This document shows positions 1 through 6,225 of a DNA stretch of 8,926 nucleotides, in pieces. Source of the DNA: Desulfobacterales bacterium (GTDB taxonomy: Bacteria > Desulfobacterota > Desulfobacteria > Desulfobacterales > UBA2174_A). Each line of letters opens with the position of its first letter. Position 1 is the stretch's first letter. The notes under the pieces were generated by a model, which saw nothing but the letters and a program-made list of their open reading frames with translations, made no database searches and had not been told where the DNA came from. The DNA is taken from contig JALOPD010000139.1 in assembly GCA_025454075.1 (NCBI GenBank), positions 1 to 8,926 of the forward strand. Direction: 5' to 3'. A program made the position numbers and the translations under genes.

Positions 1-1815
1 GCGCTCGTGCTCGCGGGTGGCGCGGTCGAGGGCGTCGAAGAGGCGGTCGATCTCTTTCTGGCAGGCGTGCATGACCTGGGAGACTTCGGCGATCCGGGAG
101 CCGTCGCGGTTTTCGGAGGCGGCCTGCATGGCCTGGGTGAGCCGGGCCATCTCGGCGTCCTGCCGCTCGATGTCGCGCTCCAGGCGCCGCATTTCGTCCT
201 CGAGCGGCTTGAGCGCGCGCGTGCGGCGGGCGCTGATTTCCGAACGCCGGCGGCGCAGTTCCTTGCGCGCCGCCTTGACGGTTTCGGCCGGTGCGTCGGC
301 GGCCTCCGCCTCCGTCTTGCCGGTCGGCTTCTCGTCCTGCCACCCGCCCTTGTCCAGGAACTCCTGGTAGCTGCCGTCGAACACCTCGACCGCGTTCTCG
401 CGAAAGACGATCAGCCGCTCGGCCAGGGCATGCAGGAACATCTCGTTGTGGGTGACGAGGATCAGCGTCCCTTCGAAGGCGTCGAGCGCCGAGAGCAGCG
501 CATCGCAGGACTCCAGGTCGAGGTGGTTGGTGGGCTCGTCGAGCAGGAGCAGGTTCACGGCGGTGGCGATGATCTGCCCCAGCAGCACGCGGCTTTTCTC
601 GCCGCCCGAGAGCACCGCGATCTTCTTGAGGGCGTCGTCGCCCGAGAACATCATCGCGCCGCAGATGTCCCGGGCGGTCTGCCGGTCGACGCCGGCGTCG
701 GCGTAAAGGATCTCCTCCTCGACGGTGCGGTTGGGGATGAGGTGGCTCACGTTCGTCTGTTCGAAAAATCCCTTTTGCACGGCCGGGTGGTAGATCACCT
801 CGCCGGTCTGGGGGGCCAGGGCCCCGGCCAGGATCTTGAGCAGCGTGGTCTTGCCCTTGCCGTTGGGCCCCACGATGCCGATCCGCTCCCCGGCCGTGAG
901 GGTGATGGAAAGGTCCGTGAAGAGCGGCGGGTCCGGCCGGTAGGCGAACCCCACGTGGCGGGCCTGCAGGGCGGACTTGCCGGGCAGCGGCTTCTCCCGG
1001 AAGGAAAACTCGAGGTCCTTCAGCTTCTCCAGCTTGTCCCGCTTCTCCATTTTCCGCAGGGTCTTGACCCGCGACTGCACCAGCCCGGCCAGCCGCGCCT
1101 TGGCGCGGAAGCGGGTGATGAAGAGCTCCACCTCCTTGCGCCGGCGTTCGTCGTTGAGCCGTGTCTTTTCGTAGACCTCCTCGTCCTGGGCGATCTGGCT
1201 GTAATAGGCGTCGGTGGTGCCGGCGATCTTGCGGACCTTCTGGCGATGGATGCCCATGACATGGGTCACCACCTTGTCCATGAAACTGCGGTCGTGGGTG
1301 ATGACCATGAGCTCCCGGGGCCAGGCCACCAGGAAGCGCTCGATCCAGCGGATGGTGGTGATATCGAGGAAATTGGTGGGCTCGTCGAGCAGCAGCAGGT
1401 CGGGCGCGGAGATCAGGGCCTTGGCGAGGTTGAGGCGCACCTGGTAGCCGCCCGAAAACTCGGCCGGCGCGCGGTCCATGTCCGGCTTGGAAAAGCCCAG
1501 GCCGGTCAGGATCTTTTCGGCCTTCCAGTGATGGCCGCTTTCCGGAGGCGGGAGCGCGGCCATGGCTTCCTCCAAGACGGTCGGGCGCGTGAAGTCCAGC
1601 GTCTGACGGACGTGGCCGATGCGGTAGTGCTTGGGCATGACCAGGCCCCCGCCGTCCGCCGGCTCCTCGCCGGCGATGATCCGGAAGAGGGTGGTCTTGC
1701 CGTGGCCGTTGCGGCCCACCAACCCCAGCCGCTCGCGGGAATTCAGGGTGAAATCGACCCGGTCGAAGAGGACCCGGCCGCCGAAGCCCTTGCTCAAGTT
1801 TTCCGCTCGAATCAT
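1..1815 (-). CDS. ABC-F family ATPase (YheS/YdiF/Uup-like translation factor), 3' end cut by window edge
   Basis: 605 codons are visible on the minus strand from ATG 1815 to the window edge, with no stop reached. It is a soluble twin-ATPase protein without membrane segments. Domain 1 has Walker A G34-RNGHGK-T41, signature SGGYQ at 121-125, Walker B D144-E145 and H-loop H174. Domain 2 has Walker A G316-PNGKGK-T323, signature LSGGE at 402-406, Walker B D426-E427 and H456. Between them, roughly 205-275 is a charged helical linker, as expected for the P-site tRNA-interaction motif that defines ABC-F proteins. Residues 510-605 are rich in Lys, Arg and Glu and look like the C-terminal coiled coil of YheS/Uup-type members. 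ABC-F proteins bind the ribosomal E site and relieve stalls or give antibiotic protection; which role applies here cannot be told. Both catalytic glutamates are present. GGAG at 1823-1826 lies 7 nt upstream of the start. The gene is divergent from mlaE and has an unusual leader. Confidence 0.93.
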   Translation of the reverse strand, partial: MIRAENLSKGFGGRVLFDRVDFTLNSRERLGLVGRNGHGKTTLFRIIAGEEPADGGGLVMPKHYRIGHVRQTLDFTRPTVLEEAMAALPPPESGHHWKAEKILTGLGFSKPDMDRAPAEFSGGYQVRLNLAKALISAPDLLLLDEPTNFLDITTIRWIERFLVAWPRELMVITHDRSFMDKVVTHVMGIHRQKVRKIAGTTDAYYSQIAQDEEVYEKTRLNDERRRKEVELFITRFRAKARLAGLVQSRVKTLRKMEKRDKLEKLKDLEFSFREKPLPGKSALQARHVGFAYRPDPPLFTDLSITLTAGERIGIVGPNGKGKTTLLKILAGALAPQTGEVIYHPAVQKGFFEQTNVSHLIPNRTVEEEILYADAGVDRQTARDICGAMMFSGDDALKKIAVLSGGEKSRVLLGQIIATAVNLLLLDEPTNHLDLESCDALLSALDAFEGTLILVTHNEMFLHALAERLIVFRENAVEVFDGSYQEFLDKGGWQDEKPTGKTEAEAADAPAETVKAARKELRRRRSEISARRTRALKPLEDEMRRLERDIERQDAEMARLTQAMQAASENRDGSRIAEVSQVMHACQKEIDRLFDALDRATREHER

Positions 1816-1851
1816 TCTATTGCTCCGGCAAATAGACCGGTAAAACGTCAG

Positions 1852-1953
1852 CCGCTGCCGGGCGCAGCGGGGTGCCCGCCGCGGCGAGCCGCCACCGCTG
1901 CGCGTGCGAAAAAAAAAGCGACCGCTGCAGCGGGCAGCGGCCCTTCCCGCTGC
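1852..1953. repeat. Cluster of alternating CCGCTGC / GCAGCGG heptamers
   Basis: Seven exact copies of one heptamer lie within 102 bases in changing orientation: CCGCTGC at 1852-1858, 1895-1901, 1922-1928 and 1947-1953, and its reverse complement GCAGCGG at 1864-1870, 1927-1933 and 1934-1940. The copies at 1922-1933 overlap to make a perfect 12-bp palindrome. Neighbouring inverted copies are 5-6 nt apart, the right spacing for hairpins (1852-1870, 1922-1940, 1934-1953). A run of nine A at 1909-1917 and six A at 1958-1963 punctuate the array. It fills the ABC-F-proximal part of the divergent intergenic region. Chance is possible in GC-rich DNA, but the density and alternation argue for a structured RNA or DNA element. 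Confidence 0.6.
1909..1940 (-). terminator. Candidate intrinsic terminator/attenuator in the ABC-F leader
   Basis: Read on the minus strand, CCGCTGC (1940-1934) and GCAGCGG (1928-1922) form a 7-bp GC stem with a 5-nt loop. It is followed by TCGC and then nine T (1917-1909). This resembles a Rho-independent terminator, though the 4-nt gap before the T tract is longer than ideal. It lies about 94 nt upstream of the ABC-F start and points towards it, so it would act as an attenuator rather than as the end of a gene. An upstream GCAGCGG (1953-1947) could pair with the same CCGCTGC and prevent the terminator. Reading as an attenuator is inference. Confidence 0.45.
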
Positions 1954-1989
1954 GCTGAAAAAAGCGGCGGCGGGGCGTTTCAACCAGCC

Positions 1990-2018
1990 TTGACTTTACA
2001 GATAGACTCGCATAGAAA
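1990..2018 (+). promoter_or_regulatory. Candidate sigma70 promoter for mlaEFD
   Basis: TTGACT at 1990-1995 matches the -35 consensus at 5 of 6 positions. A 17-bp spacer leads to TAGAAA at 2013-2018, which matches the -10 consensus at 4 of 6. The predicted start of transcription near 2025 gives a leader of about 80 nt before mlaE. The region is locally AT-rich against a GC-rich background. It is the best promoter-like pair in the divergent intergenic region, but no experimental support is available. Confidence 0.4.
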
Positions 2019-2104
2019 ATGGCATTTCAAAAAAAAGACGCCGCGGTGTTCATCGCCGGGGCGGGCTTTTCCCTTCGTCCTTTTTTCGGAGCACTGTAGC
2101 ACGT

Positions 2105-2905
2105 ATGTTCAGCCTTGTCACTTTGAAAAATCCCGTCGCCGGCCTGGGCCGCGAGATTCTGGCGTCCGTTCGGTACCTGGGCCGGGTCTTCCTGTTCTTC
2201 GCCCGGGGCTTCATCCTGATCTTTCAGCCGCCGTTCCAGTTCGACAAGATCCGCCAGCACATCTACTTCATCGGCATGAAGTCGGTTTTCGTCATCTGCC
2301 TGACCGCCGCGTTCACGGGGATGGTGCTCGGCCTGCAGGGCTATTACGCGCTGGTGAAATACGGCTCCACGGCGGCGCTGGGCTCGGCCGTGGCGCTTTC
2401 GCTGGTGCGCGAGATGGGCCCGGTGATGACGGCCATCATGGTGATCGCCCGCGCCGGCTCCGCCACGACGGCCGAGATCGGCATCATGCGCATCTCCGAG
2501 CAGATCGACGCCCTCAAAACCATGGACATCAACCCGATGCGCTATCTCATCAGCCCGCGCATCGCCGCCGCGCTGGTGTGTTTCCCGCTGCTCACCGCTA
2601 TTTTCGACGTGGTGGGCCTGTTCGGAGGGTACTTGTCGGGCTCGGCCCTGCTGGGGGTCAACCCCGCTTTCTACTTTTCCCGGGCCCAGTCCAGCGTGGA
2701 GATGCGCGACATCACGGGCGGGTTCATCAAGTCGCTGGTGTTCGCCGTCGTGATGGTGACCATCTGCTGCTACCAGGGATACTACACCCACACCCGGGCC
2801 GAGTTCGGCGCGAAGGGGGTCAGCATCTCCACCACCACAGCGGTGGTCACCTCCTGTGTGCTGATCCTGGTGACCGATTACGTGATGACCACGTTCCTGA
2901 TGTGA
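2105..2905 (+). CDS. mlaE: MlaE-family phospholipid ABC transporter permease
   Basis: 266 residues, the usual size for MlaE (about 260). This is the integral inner-membrane permease of the Mla/Ttg2 phospholipid transporter, working as a dimer with MlaF (ATPase) and MlaD (MCE ring). The family signature is clear: EMGPVMTAIMVIARAGSA at 103-120, followed by AEIGIMRISEQIDALKTM at 123-140, the cytoplasmic coupling region of MlaE permeases. Hydrophobic segments lie near 28-41 (the amphipathic/interfacial N-terminal helix in this family), 58-80, 152-182, 206-225 and 241-264. The start ATG has GGAG at 2088-2091, 13 nt upstream, which is long, so initiation may be modest; no better in-frame ATG is present. 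mlaF begins 10 nt after the stop, so the two are surely co-transcribed. The substrate direction (retrograde or anterograde) cannot be read from sequence. Confidence 0.95.
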   Translation: MFSLVTLKNPVAGLGREILASVRYLGRVFLFFARGFILIFQPPFQFDKIRQHIYFIGMKSVFVICLTAAFTGMVLGLQGYYALVKYGSTAALGSAVALSLVREMGPVMTAIMVIARAGSATTAEIGIMRISEQIDALKTMDINPMRYLISPRIAAALVCFPLLTAIFDVVGLFGGYLSGSALLGVNPAFYFSRAQSSVEMRDITGGFIKSLVFAVVMVTICCYQGYYTHTRAEFGAKGVSISTTTAVVTSCVLILVTDYVMTTFLM

Positions 2906-2915
2906 AGCGATTCCC

Positions 2916-4160
2916 ATGGCCGAAACTCCCCTGATCGAACTCTACGACGTCGTCAAGACCCTCGGGAACAACCGCGTGCTCGACGGCGTCAACCTGAGCA
3001 TCCGGCGGGGCGAGATCACCGCCATCATCGGGAAAAGCGGGTCCGGCAAAAGCGTGCTGCTCAAACACATCATCGGCCTGCTGGAGCCCGACGGCGGGAC
3101 GATCCGCTTCAACGGCAAGAGCCGCTCCGAGATGAGCCCGGCCGAGAAGAAGGCGCTCAAGCAGAAGTTCAGCTACGTCTTTCAGGACACCGCGCTGTTC
3201 GATTTCCTGAACGTCCTGGACAACGTCTCTCTGCCGCTCGTGGAGCGCAAGGGGGTGCCCCGGGCGGATATCCAGCGGCGGGTGCGCGAAAAGCTCCATC
3301 AGCTCGACCTGCACGACGTCGACCAGAAATACCCGGCCCAGCTCTCCGGGGGCATGAAAAAGCGGGTGGCGCTCGCGCGCGCGCTGGTGACCGACCCCGA
3401 GATCGTCCTGTTCGACGAGCCGACCACCGGGCTCGACCCGATCCGCAAGAACGCCGTGCACAGCATGATCCTGAACTATCAGCGACGCTTCGGCTTCACC
3501 GGGGTGGTGGTCAGCCACGAGATCCCCGACATCTTTTTCATCGCGCAGCGGGTGGCGATGATCGACGAGGGCCGGATCCGGTTCGAGGGCACGCCCGATG
3601 AAATTCAGCAGGCCTCGGACCCCGGGGTGCGCAATTTCATCGAAGGGCTCGAGAGCCCCCGCGACGATTTGACCGGCGTCACCTCCCACTCCATCGGCCA
3701 GAAACGGCTGCTGCAGGAGCTGAGCCGGCTGCAGCGGCACGAGATCCCGTTCTCCATCGTCCTGCTGGCCATGGACCACCTGGAGGGCGTCGACCGCATC
3801 GACGAACACGTGGCCGGCCAGACGATGTTCAAGATCTTCGCCAATCATGTCACCCAGAACACCTACATCACCGACACCTGTTTCCGCTACGACATCAACA
3901 AGATCCTGGTGGTCCTGCCGGACACCAGCGAGGAGCAGGCCCGGGATTTCTGCCATAAAATCTCCCGGACCATGGAGAACAACGCCCTCTTCGATTCCAT
4001 CGAAGCCGCCAAGGGGCTCAGCTATTCGGTGAGCGCAGGGGTGGCCCAGGCGCACAAGGACAGCGGGCTGGAGGATCTGATCGCCCAGGCGCAACAGGGG
4101 CAAGCGGTGTTTTACGAATGCCGCAACGGACCGGAGGAATCATGCGTCAATCATCGGTAG
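2916..4160 (+). CDS. mlaF: MlaF-type ABC ATPase fused to a degenerate GGDEF-like C-terminal domain
   Basis: 414 residues, against about 270 for ordinary MlaF. Residues 1-245 are a complete ATPase: Walker A GKSGSGKS at 39-46, Q-loop Q90, signature LSGGM at 143-147, Walker B D167-E168, and H-loop H201. It would energise lipid transport by MlaE. Residues about 262-402 are an extra domain that aligns by eye with GGDEF (diguanylate cyclase) domains. FSIVLLAMDH (279-288) matches the first strand with its metal site, keeping the second Asp (D287) but with Ala at 285. HVAG (298-301) matches the conserved HxxG turn. RYDINKILVVLPDTSEEQA (324-342) matches the RYGGDEF segment with GGDEF changed to DINKI, and LSYSVSAGVA (368-377) matches the strand before the last helix. 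Catalysis is therefore unlikely; a binding or regulatory role is inferred. Its last 19 nt overlap mlaD. The site upstream of ATG 2916 is only a weak ribosome-binding match. Confidence 0.9.
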   Translation: MAETPLIELYDVVKTLGNNRVLDGVNLSIRRGEITAIIGKSGSGKSVLLKHIIGLLEPDGGTIRFNGKSRSEMSPAEKKALKQKFSYVFQDTALFDFLNVLDNVSLPLVERKGVPRADIQRRVREKLHQLDLHDVDQKYPAQLSGGMKKRVALARALVTDPEIVLFDEPTTGLDPIRKNAVHSMILNYQRRFGFTGVVVSHEIPDIFFIAQRVAMIDEGRIRFEGTPDEIQQASDPGVRNFIEGLESPRDDLTGVTSHSIGQKRLLQELSRLQRHEIPFSIVLLAMDHLEGVDRIDEHVAGQTMFKIFANHVTQNTYITDTCFRYDINKILVVLPDTSEEQARDFCHKISRTMENNALFDSIEAAKGLSYSVSAGVAQAHKDSGLEDLIAQAQQGQAVFYECRNGPEESCVNHR

Positions 4161-4609
4161 AAATGGGAGTGGGCGTCTTCGTCCTGCTCGGCATCATCTG
4201 CGTGGGCTACCTCACCTTCCGCCTCGGGGAGGTCGAGATCCTGGGCGACAAATATTACCCGCTGAACGCCCGCTTCACGTCGGTCACGGGCCTGAAGGTG
4301 GGCGCCCAGGTGGAAATCGCCGGCGTCCAGGTGGGTCAGGTGGACGCGATCGTTCTGGACCGCAAGGACCTGGTGGCGATGGTGCGGCTGAAAATCAAAG
4401 AGGGCCTGAACCTCAGCGACGACGTGATCGCTTCGGTCAAGTCGGCCGGGCTTTTGGGGGACAAGTACATCCAGCTCTCGCCGGGGGGAAGCGACCGGAT
4501 TCTCAAGCCCGGCGAGATGATCATCGAAACCGAGCCGGCGCTGGACATCGAGGCGCTCATCAGCAAATACGCCTTCGGCAAGCTGGACAAGACCGAAAAG
4601 CCCGACTGA
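4142..4609 (+). CDS. mlaD: MlaD-like MCE-domain lipid-binding protein
   Basis: 155 residues from ATG 4142; E. coli MlaD is 183. A single N-terminal membrane anchor (about 9-27) is followed by one MCE domain (about 38-125) with the typical sequence FTSVTGLKVGAQVEIAGVQVG at 45-65 and GLLGDKYIQLSPG at 103-115. MlaD proteins form a hexameric ring on the periplasmic face of MlaE and pass phospholipids through a central pore. The tail after the MCE domain (about 130-155) is short, so the pore-lining helix seen in E. coli may be reduced. A start at 4118 is open in frame, but 4142 is preferred: GGAGG at 4133-4137 lies just upstream and the signal anchor follows at once. The 19-nt overlap with mlaF suggests translational coupling. 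No mlaC or mlaB follows. Confidence 0.93.
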   Translation: MRQSSVEMGVGVFVLLGIICVGYLTFRLGEVEILGDKYYPLNARFTSVTGLKVGAQVEIAGVQVGQVDAIVLDRKDLVAMVRLKIKEGLNLSDDVIASVKSAGLLGDKYIQLSPGGSDRILKPGEMIIETEPALDIEALISKYAFGKLDKTEKPD

Positions 4610-4619
4610 CCCGTTCGAC

Positions 4620-4647
4620 TTGACAAACGGCGCGTTTCCCGTAACTT
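4620..4647 (+). promoter_or_regulatory. Candidate promoter upstream of the DUF1844 gene and ispE
   Basis: The 83-nt gap after mlaD holds a perfect -35 hexamer, TTGACA, at 4620-4625. With a 16-bp spacer comes TAACTT at 4642-4647, a weak -10. Transcription from about 4655 would leave a leader of roughly 40 nt before the DUF1844 start. No terminator hairpin is visible after mlaD, so the downstream genes could also be reached by readthrough. Confidence 0.35.
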
Positions 4648-4692
4648 AAACGTCAGACAACCGACCCCCAACATGCAGATCGAGGAGGCGCT

Positions 4693-5094
4693 ATGGCCGA
4701 AAAAGAAAAAGGGTTCGTGGTGAAAGACCGCCGGATGTTTTCGCAGGACAGCCCGCCCGCGGCGGATGAACCGCCGGCCGCCGACGCGCGGCCGGAGCCG
4801 AAGGCCGAACCCGCCCCGGAGGCCCCGCCCCGGCAGACCGAGACCCCTCTGCCCCAGATCAATTTCCCCACGTTCGTCGCCTCCCTCAACGCCTCCGCCC
4901 TGGTGCACCTGGGGGTCATCGAGGACCCGGTCTCCGGCAAGGTGGAGAAAAACCTGCCCATGGCCAAACAGACCATCGACATCCTGAGCATGCTGCAGCA
5001 GAAGACGGCCGGAAACCTCACCGCGGACGAGGACGGCATGCTGAAAAGCATCCTCTACGATCTGCGCATCCTGTTCGTGAAGGAGAAAGGATGA
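4693..5094 (+). CDS. DUF1844 family protein of unknown function
   Basis: 133 residues. The N-terminus (1-18, charged, MAEKEKGFVVKDRR) leads into a Pro/Ala/Glu-rich, probably disordered linker at 20-55. The conserved core is at 57-131: INFPTFVASLNASALVHLG at 56-74, then a predicted helix with NLPMAKQTIDILSMLQQKT at 87-105 and a final helix LKSILYDLRILFVKEK. The Asn-Ala-Leu-hLG and AKQTIDILxxLxxKT pattern is typical of DUF1844 proteins, which are small, lack known catalytic motifs, and occur across Desulfobacterota and some other phyla. There is no signal peptide, so it is likely cytoplasmic. GAGGAGG at 4682-4688 is a strong ribosome-binding site 4 nt before the ATG. ispE starts about 25 nt after its stop, so they are probably co-transcribed. 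No function is assigned. Confidence 0.85.
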   Translation: MAEKEKGFVVKDRRMFSQDSPPAADEPPAADARPEPKAEPAPEAPPRQTETPLPQINFPTFVASLNASALVHLGVIEDPVSGKVEKNLPMAKQTIDILSMLQQKTAGNLTADEDGMLKSILYDLRILFVKEKG

Positions 5095-5119
5095 AACCGG
5101 CGGTCGGGCGGCAGCGGTG

Positions 5120-5992
5120 ATGACCCTCCGGATCCTTTCCCCCGCCAAGGTCAATCTCTTTCTGTGCGTTCTGGGTCGAAGGCCTGACGGCTACCACGAC
5201 CTCTTTTCCCTGATGTGCCGGATCGGCCTGTATGACGAGGTCGTCCTGGACCCCGCCCCGGAAGATACAACCCTCACATGCTCCGACCCCGCTCTCCCCG
5301 TGGACGACGGCAACCTGGCCCTGCGGGCGGCGCGGCGTTTCTTTGAGGCCCTCGGGCGGCGCGGCGGGGTTGCCATTCGCCTTACCAAGCGGATTCCGGT
5401 GGCGGCCGGGCTGGGCGGGGGCAGCAGCAATGCCGCCAGCGTGCTGCTGGGGCTGAATCATCTTTACGGCGGTCCCCTTGCACCGGACCGTCTCCTTGCC
5501 ATCGGAAAAACTCTCGGCGCGGATGTGCCTTTCTTTCTGTTCCAGTCGCCGGCCCTGGCCTCCGGAATCGGCGACCGTTTGGAGGCATTCTCCGGCATCC
5601 CCCCCCTGGCGGCGCTGGTGGTGAGTCCGGCATTGGCCGTATCCACTCGAATGGTTTACCAAAATCTGAATTTACGATTGACAAACTCTCAAAAACGACC
5701 TACAAGAGCCCATTTAAAGCAATCGGCGTTCACCCCTGATCTCCATTTGTATAATGATCTCGAGACGGTTACGCTGGCGTGGCATCCTGAGCTCCTGGCC
5801 ATCAAAAACCTGTTGACCGGCCGGGGGGCGCTGGGCGCTCTCATGTCCGGGAGCGGGCCGAGCGTTTTCGGGCTTTTTCCCGACCTGGACGCCGCTCGCC
5901 AAGCCGCTGACACCCTGCCGGGGGACCGGGGGTGGCGGCTGTTTTGTGCGGATTTACTGACCGGCCCGGCTCCGTTGATCGACGAGATTTGA
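5120..5992 (+). CDS. ispE: 4-diphosphocytidyl-2-C-methyl-D-erythritol kinase
   Basis: 290 residues, normal for the family. IspE phosphorylates CDP-ME using ATP in the non-mevalonate (MEP) isoprenoid pathway, in the cytoplasm. It is a GHMP kinase: SPAKVNLFL at 7-15 contains the catalytic Lys10, the ATP loop PVAAGLGGGSSNAAS is at 93-107, Asp135 lies in GADVPFF, and the C-terminal GHMP motif MSGSGPSVFG is at 242-251. GTG 5117 directly precedes ATG 5120, and either could start the protein; neither has a strong ribosome-binding site. A short stretch (residues about 178-202, bases 5650-5725) is much more AT-rich and uses codons such as TTA, ACA, AGA and CGA unlike the rest of the gene. Its reading frame and family fit are nevertheless intact. 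Confidence 0.96.
   Translation: MTLRILSPAKVNLFLCVLGRRPDGYHDLFSLMCRIGLYDEVVLDPAPEDTTLTCSDPALPVDDGNLALRAARRFFEALGRRGGVAIRLTKRIPVAAGLGGGSSNAASVLLGLNHLYGGPLAPDRLLAIGKTLGADVPFFLFQSPALASGIGDRLEAFSGIPPLAALVVSPALAVSTRMVYQNLNLRLTNSQKRPTRAHLKQSAFTPDLHLYNDLETVTLAWHPELLAIKNLLTGRGALGALMSGSGPSVFGLFPDLDAARQAADTLPGDRGWRLFCADLLTGPAPLIDEI
5678..5706 (+). promoter_or_regulatory. Promoter-like sequence inside ispE
   Basis: A perfect -35 hexamer TTGACA (5678-5683) and TACAAG (5701-5706, 4 of 6 to the -10 consensus) are separated by exactly 17 bp inside the AT-rich patch of ispE. A transcript from about 5713 would pass through the end of ispE and reach tRNA-Gln and prs, about 330 nt and 510 nt downstream. Because it overlaps coding sequence it could be fortuitous. 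Confidence 0.3.
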
Positions 5993-6041
5993 AAACCGGG
6001 GGCGGCTCGGAGAGATTCCGGGCGACAAGGGCGAGCCTTTC

Positions 6042-6116
6042 TGGGGCGTCGTCAAGTGGTAAGACACAGGACTTTGGTTCCTGCATCCGGAGGTTCGAAT
6101 CCTCCCGCCCCAGCCA
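6042..6116 (+). tRNA. tRNA-Gln (anticodon TTG), CCA encoded
   Basis: A full cloverleaf can be drawn. Acceptor stem TGGGGCG (6042-6048) pairs with CGCCCCA (6106-6112) without mismatch, and discriminator G6113 is followed by a genomically encoded CCA (6114-6116). The D-stem is GTC (6051-6053) with GAC (6063-6065). The anticodon stem CAGGA (6067-6071) pairs with TCCTG (6079-6083), and the loop CTTTGGT gives anticodon TTG at 6074-6076, reading CAA (and CAG by wobble). The T-stem GGAGG/CCTCC encloses TTCGAAT (6094-6100). The weak first pair U-A and the anticodon both fit bacterial tRNA-Gln. It lies 49 nt after ispE and about 110 nt before prs, on the same strand. Confidence 0.98.
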
Positions 6117-6225
6117 AACGCGAGTGCATCGGCTTCTTCCCCGGGGGGAGGCGGCCGGCAAGACATAGCCGGGGCGGACGGATAGCATGAGCCGGATGCC
6201 CGATGACGGCAGCAGCGGGGACCCC

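Noticed and set aside
1852..1953. CRISPR array
   Set aside because: Units are only 7 nt, alternate in orientation and have irregular spacing; no unique spacers or cas genes.
2000..2030. Minus-strand promoter TTGAAA (2030-2025) with GTCTAT (2007-2002) for the ABC-F gene
   Set aside because: The -35 is fair and the spacing is 17 bp, but the -10 is poor and it overlaps the better plus-strand promoter; kept only as a possibility.
2027..2917. 296-codon open frame on the minus strand
   Set aside because: Antisense to mlaE; His/Asp/Arg-rich composition marks it as the complement of a membrane-protein gene.
7..2934. 975-codon open frame on the plus strand
   Set aside because: It is antisense to the ABC-F gene and then overlaps mlaE out of frame; the translation is low-complexity Gly/Arg/Val/His without motifs. 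It is a GC-rich shadow of the minus-strand ABC-F gene.
2847..4103. 418-codon open frame on the minus strand
   Set aside because: Entirely antisense to mlaF, whose ATPase motifs are unmistakable; composition is typical of a mirror frame in GC-rich DNA.
4118..4141. Upstream mlaD start at ATG 4118
   Set aside because: It would add eight residues before the membrane anchor, while ATG 4142 has GGAGG just upstream and fits the usual short MlaD N-terminus.
6004..6040. GGCTCG...CGAGCC inverted repeat followed by TTT, as a terminator for ispE
   Set aside because: Only 6 bp with a 22-nt loop and three T, lying 4 nt before the tRNA; too weak to call a terminator.
6042..6116. tRNA-Gln as an integration site for a genomic island
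   Set aside because: No integrase gene and no visible repeat of the tRNA 3' end elsewhere in the window; housekeeping genes lie on both sides.
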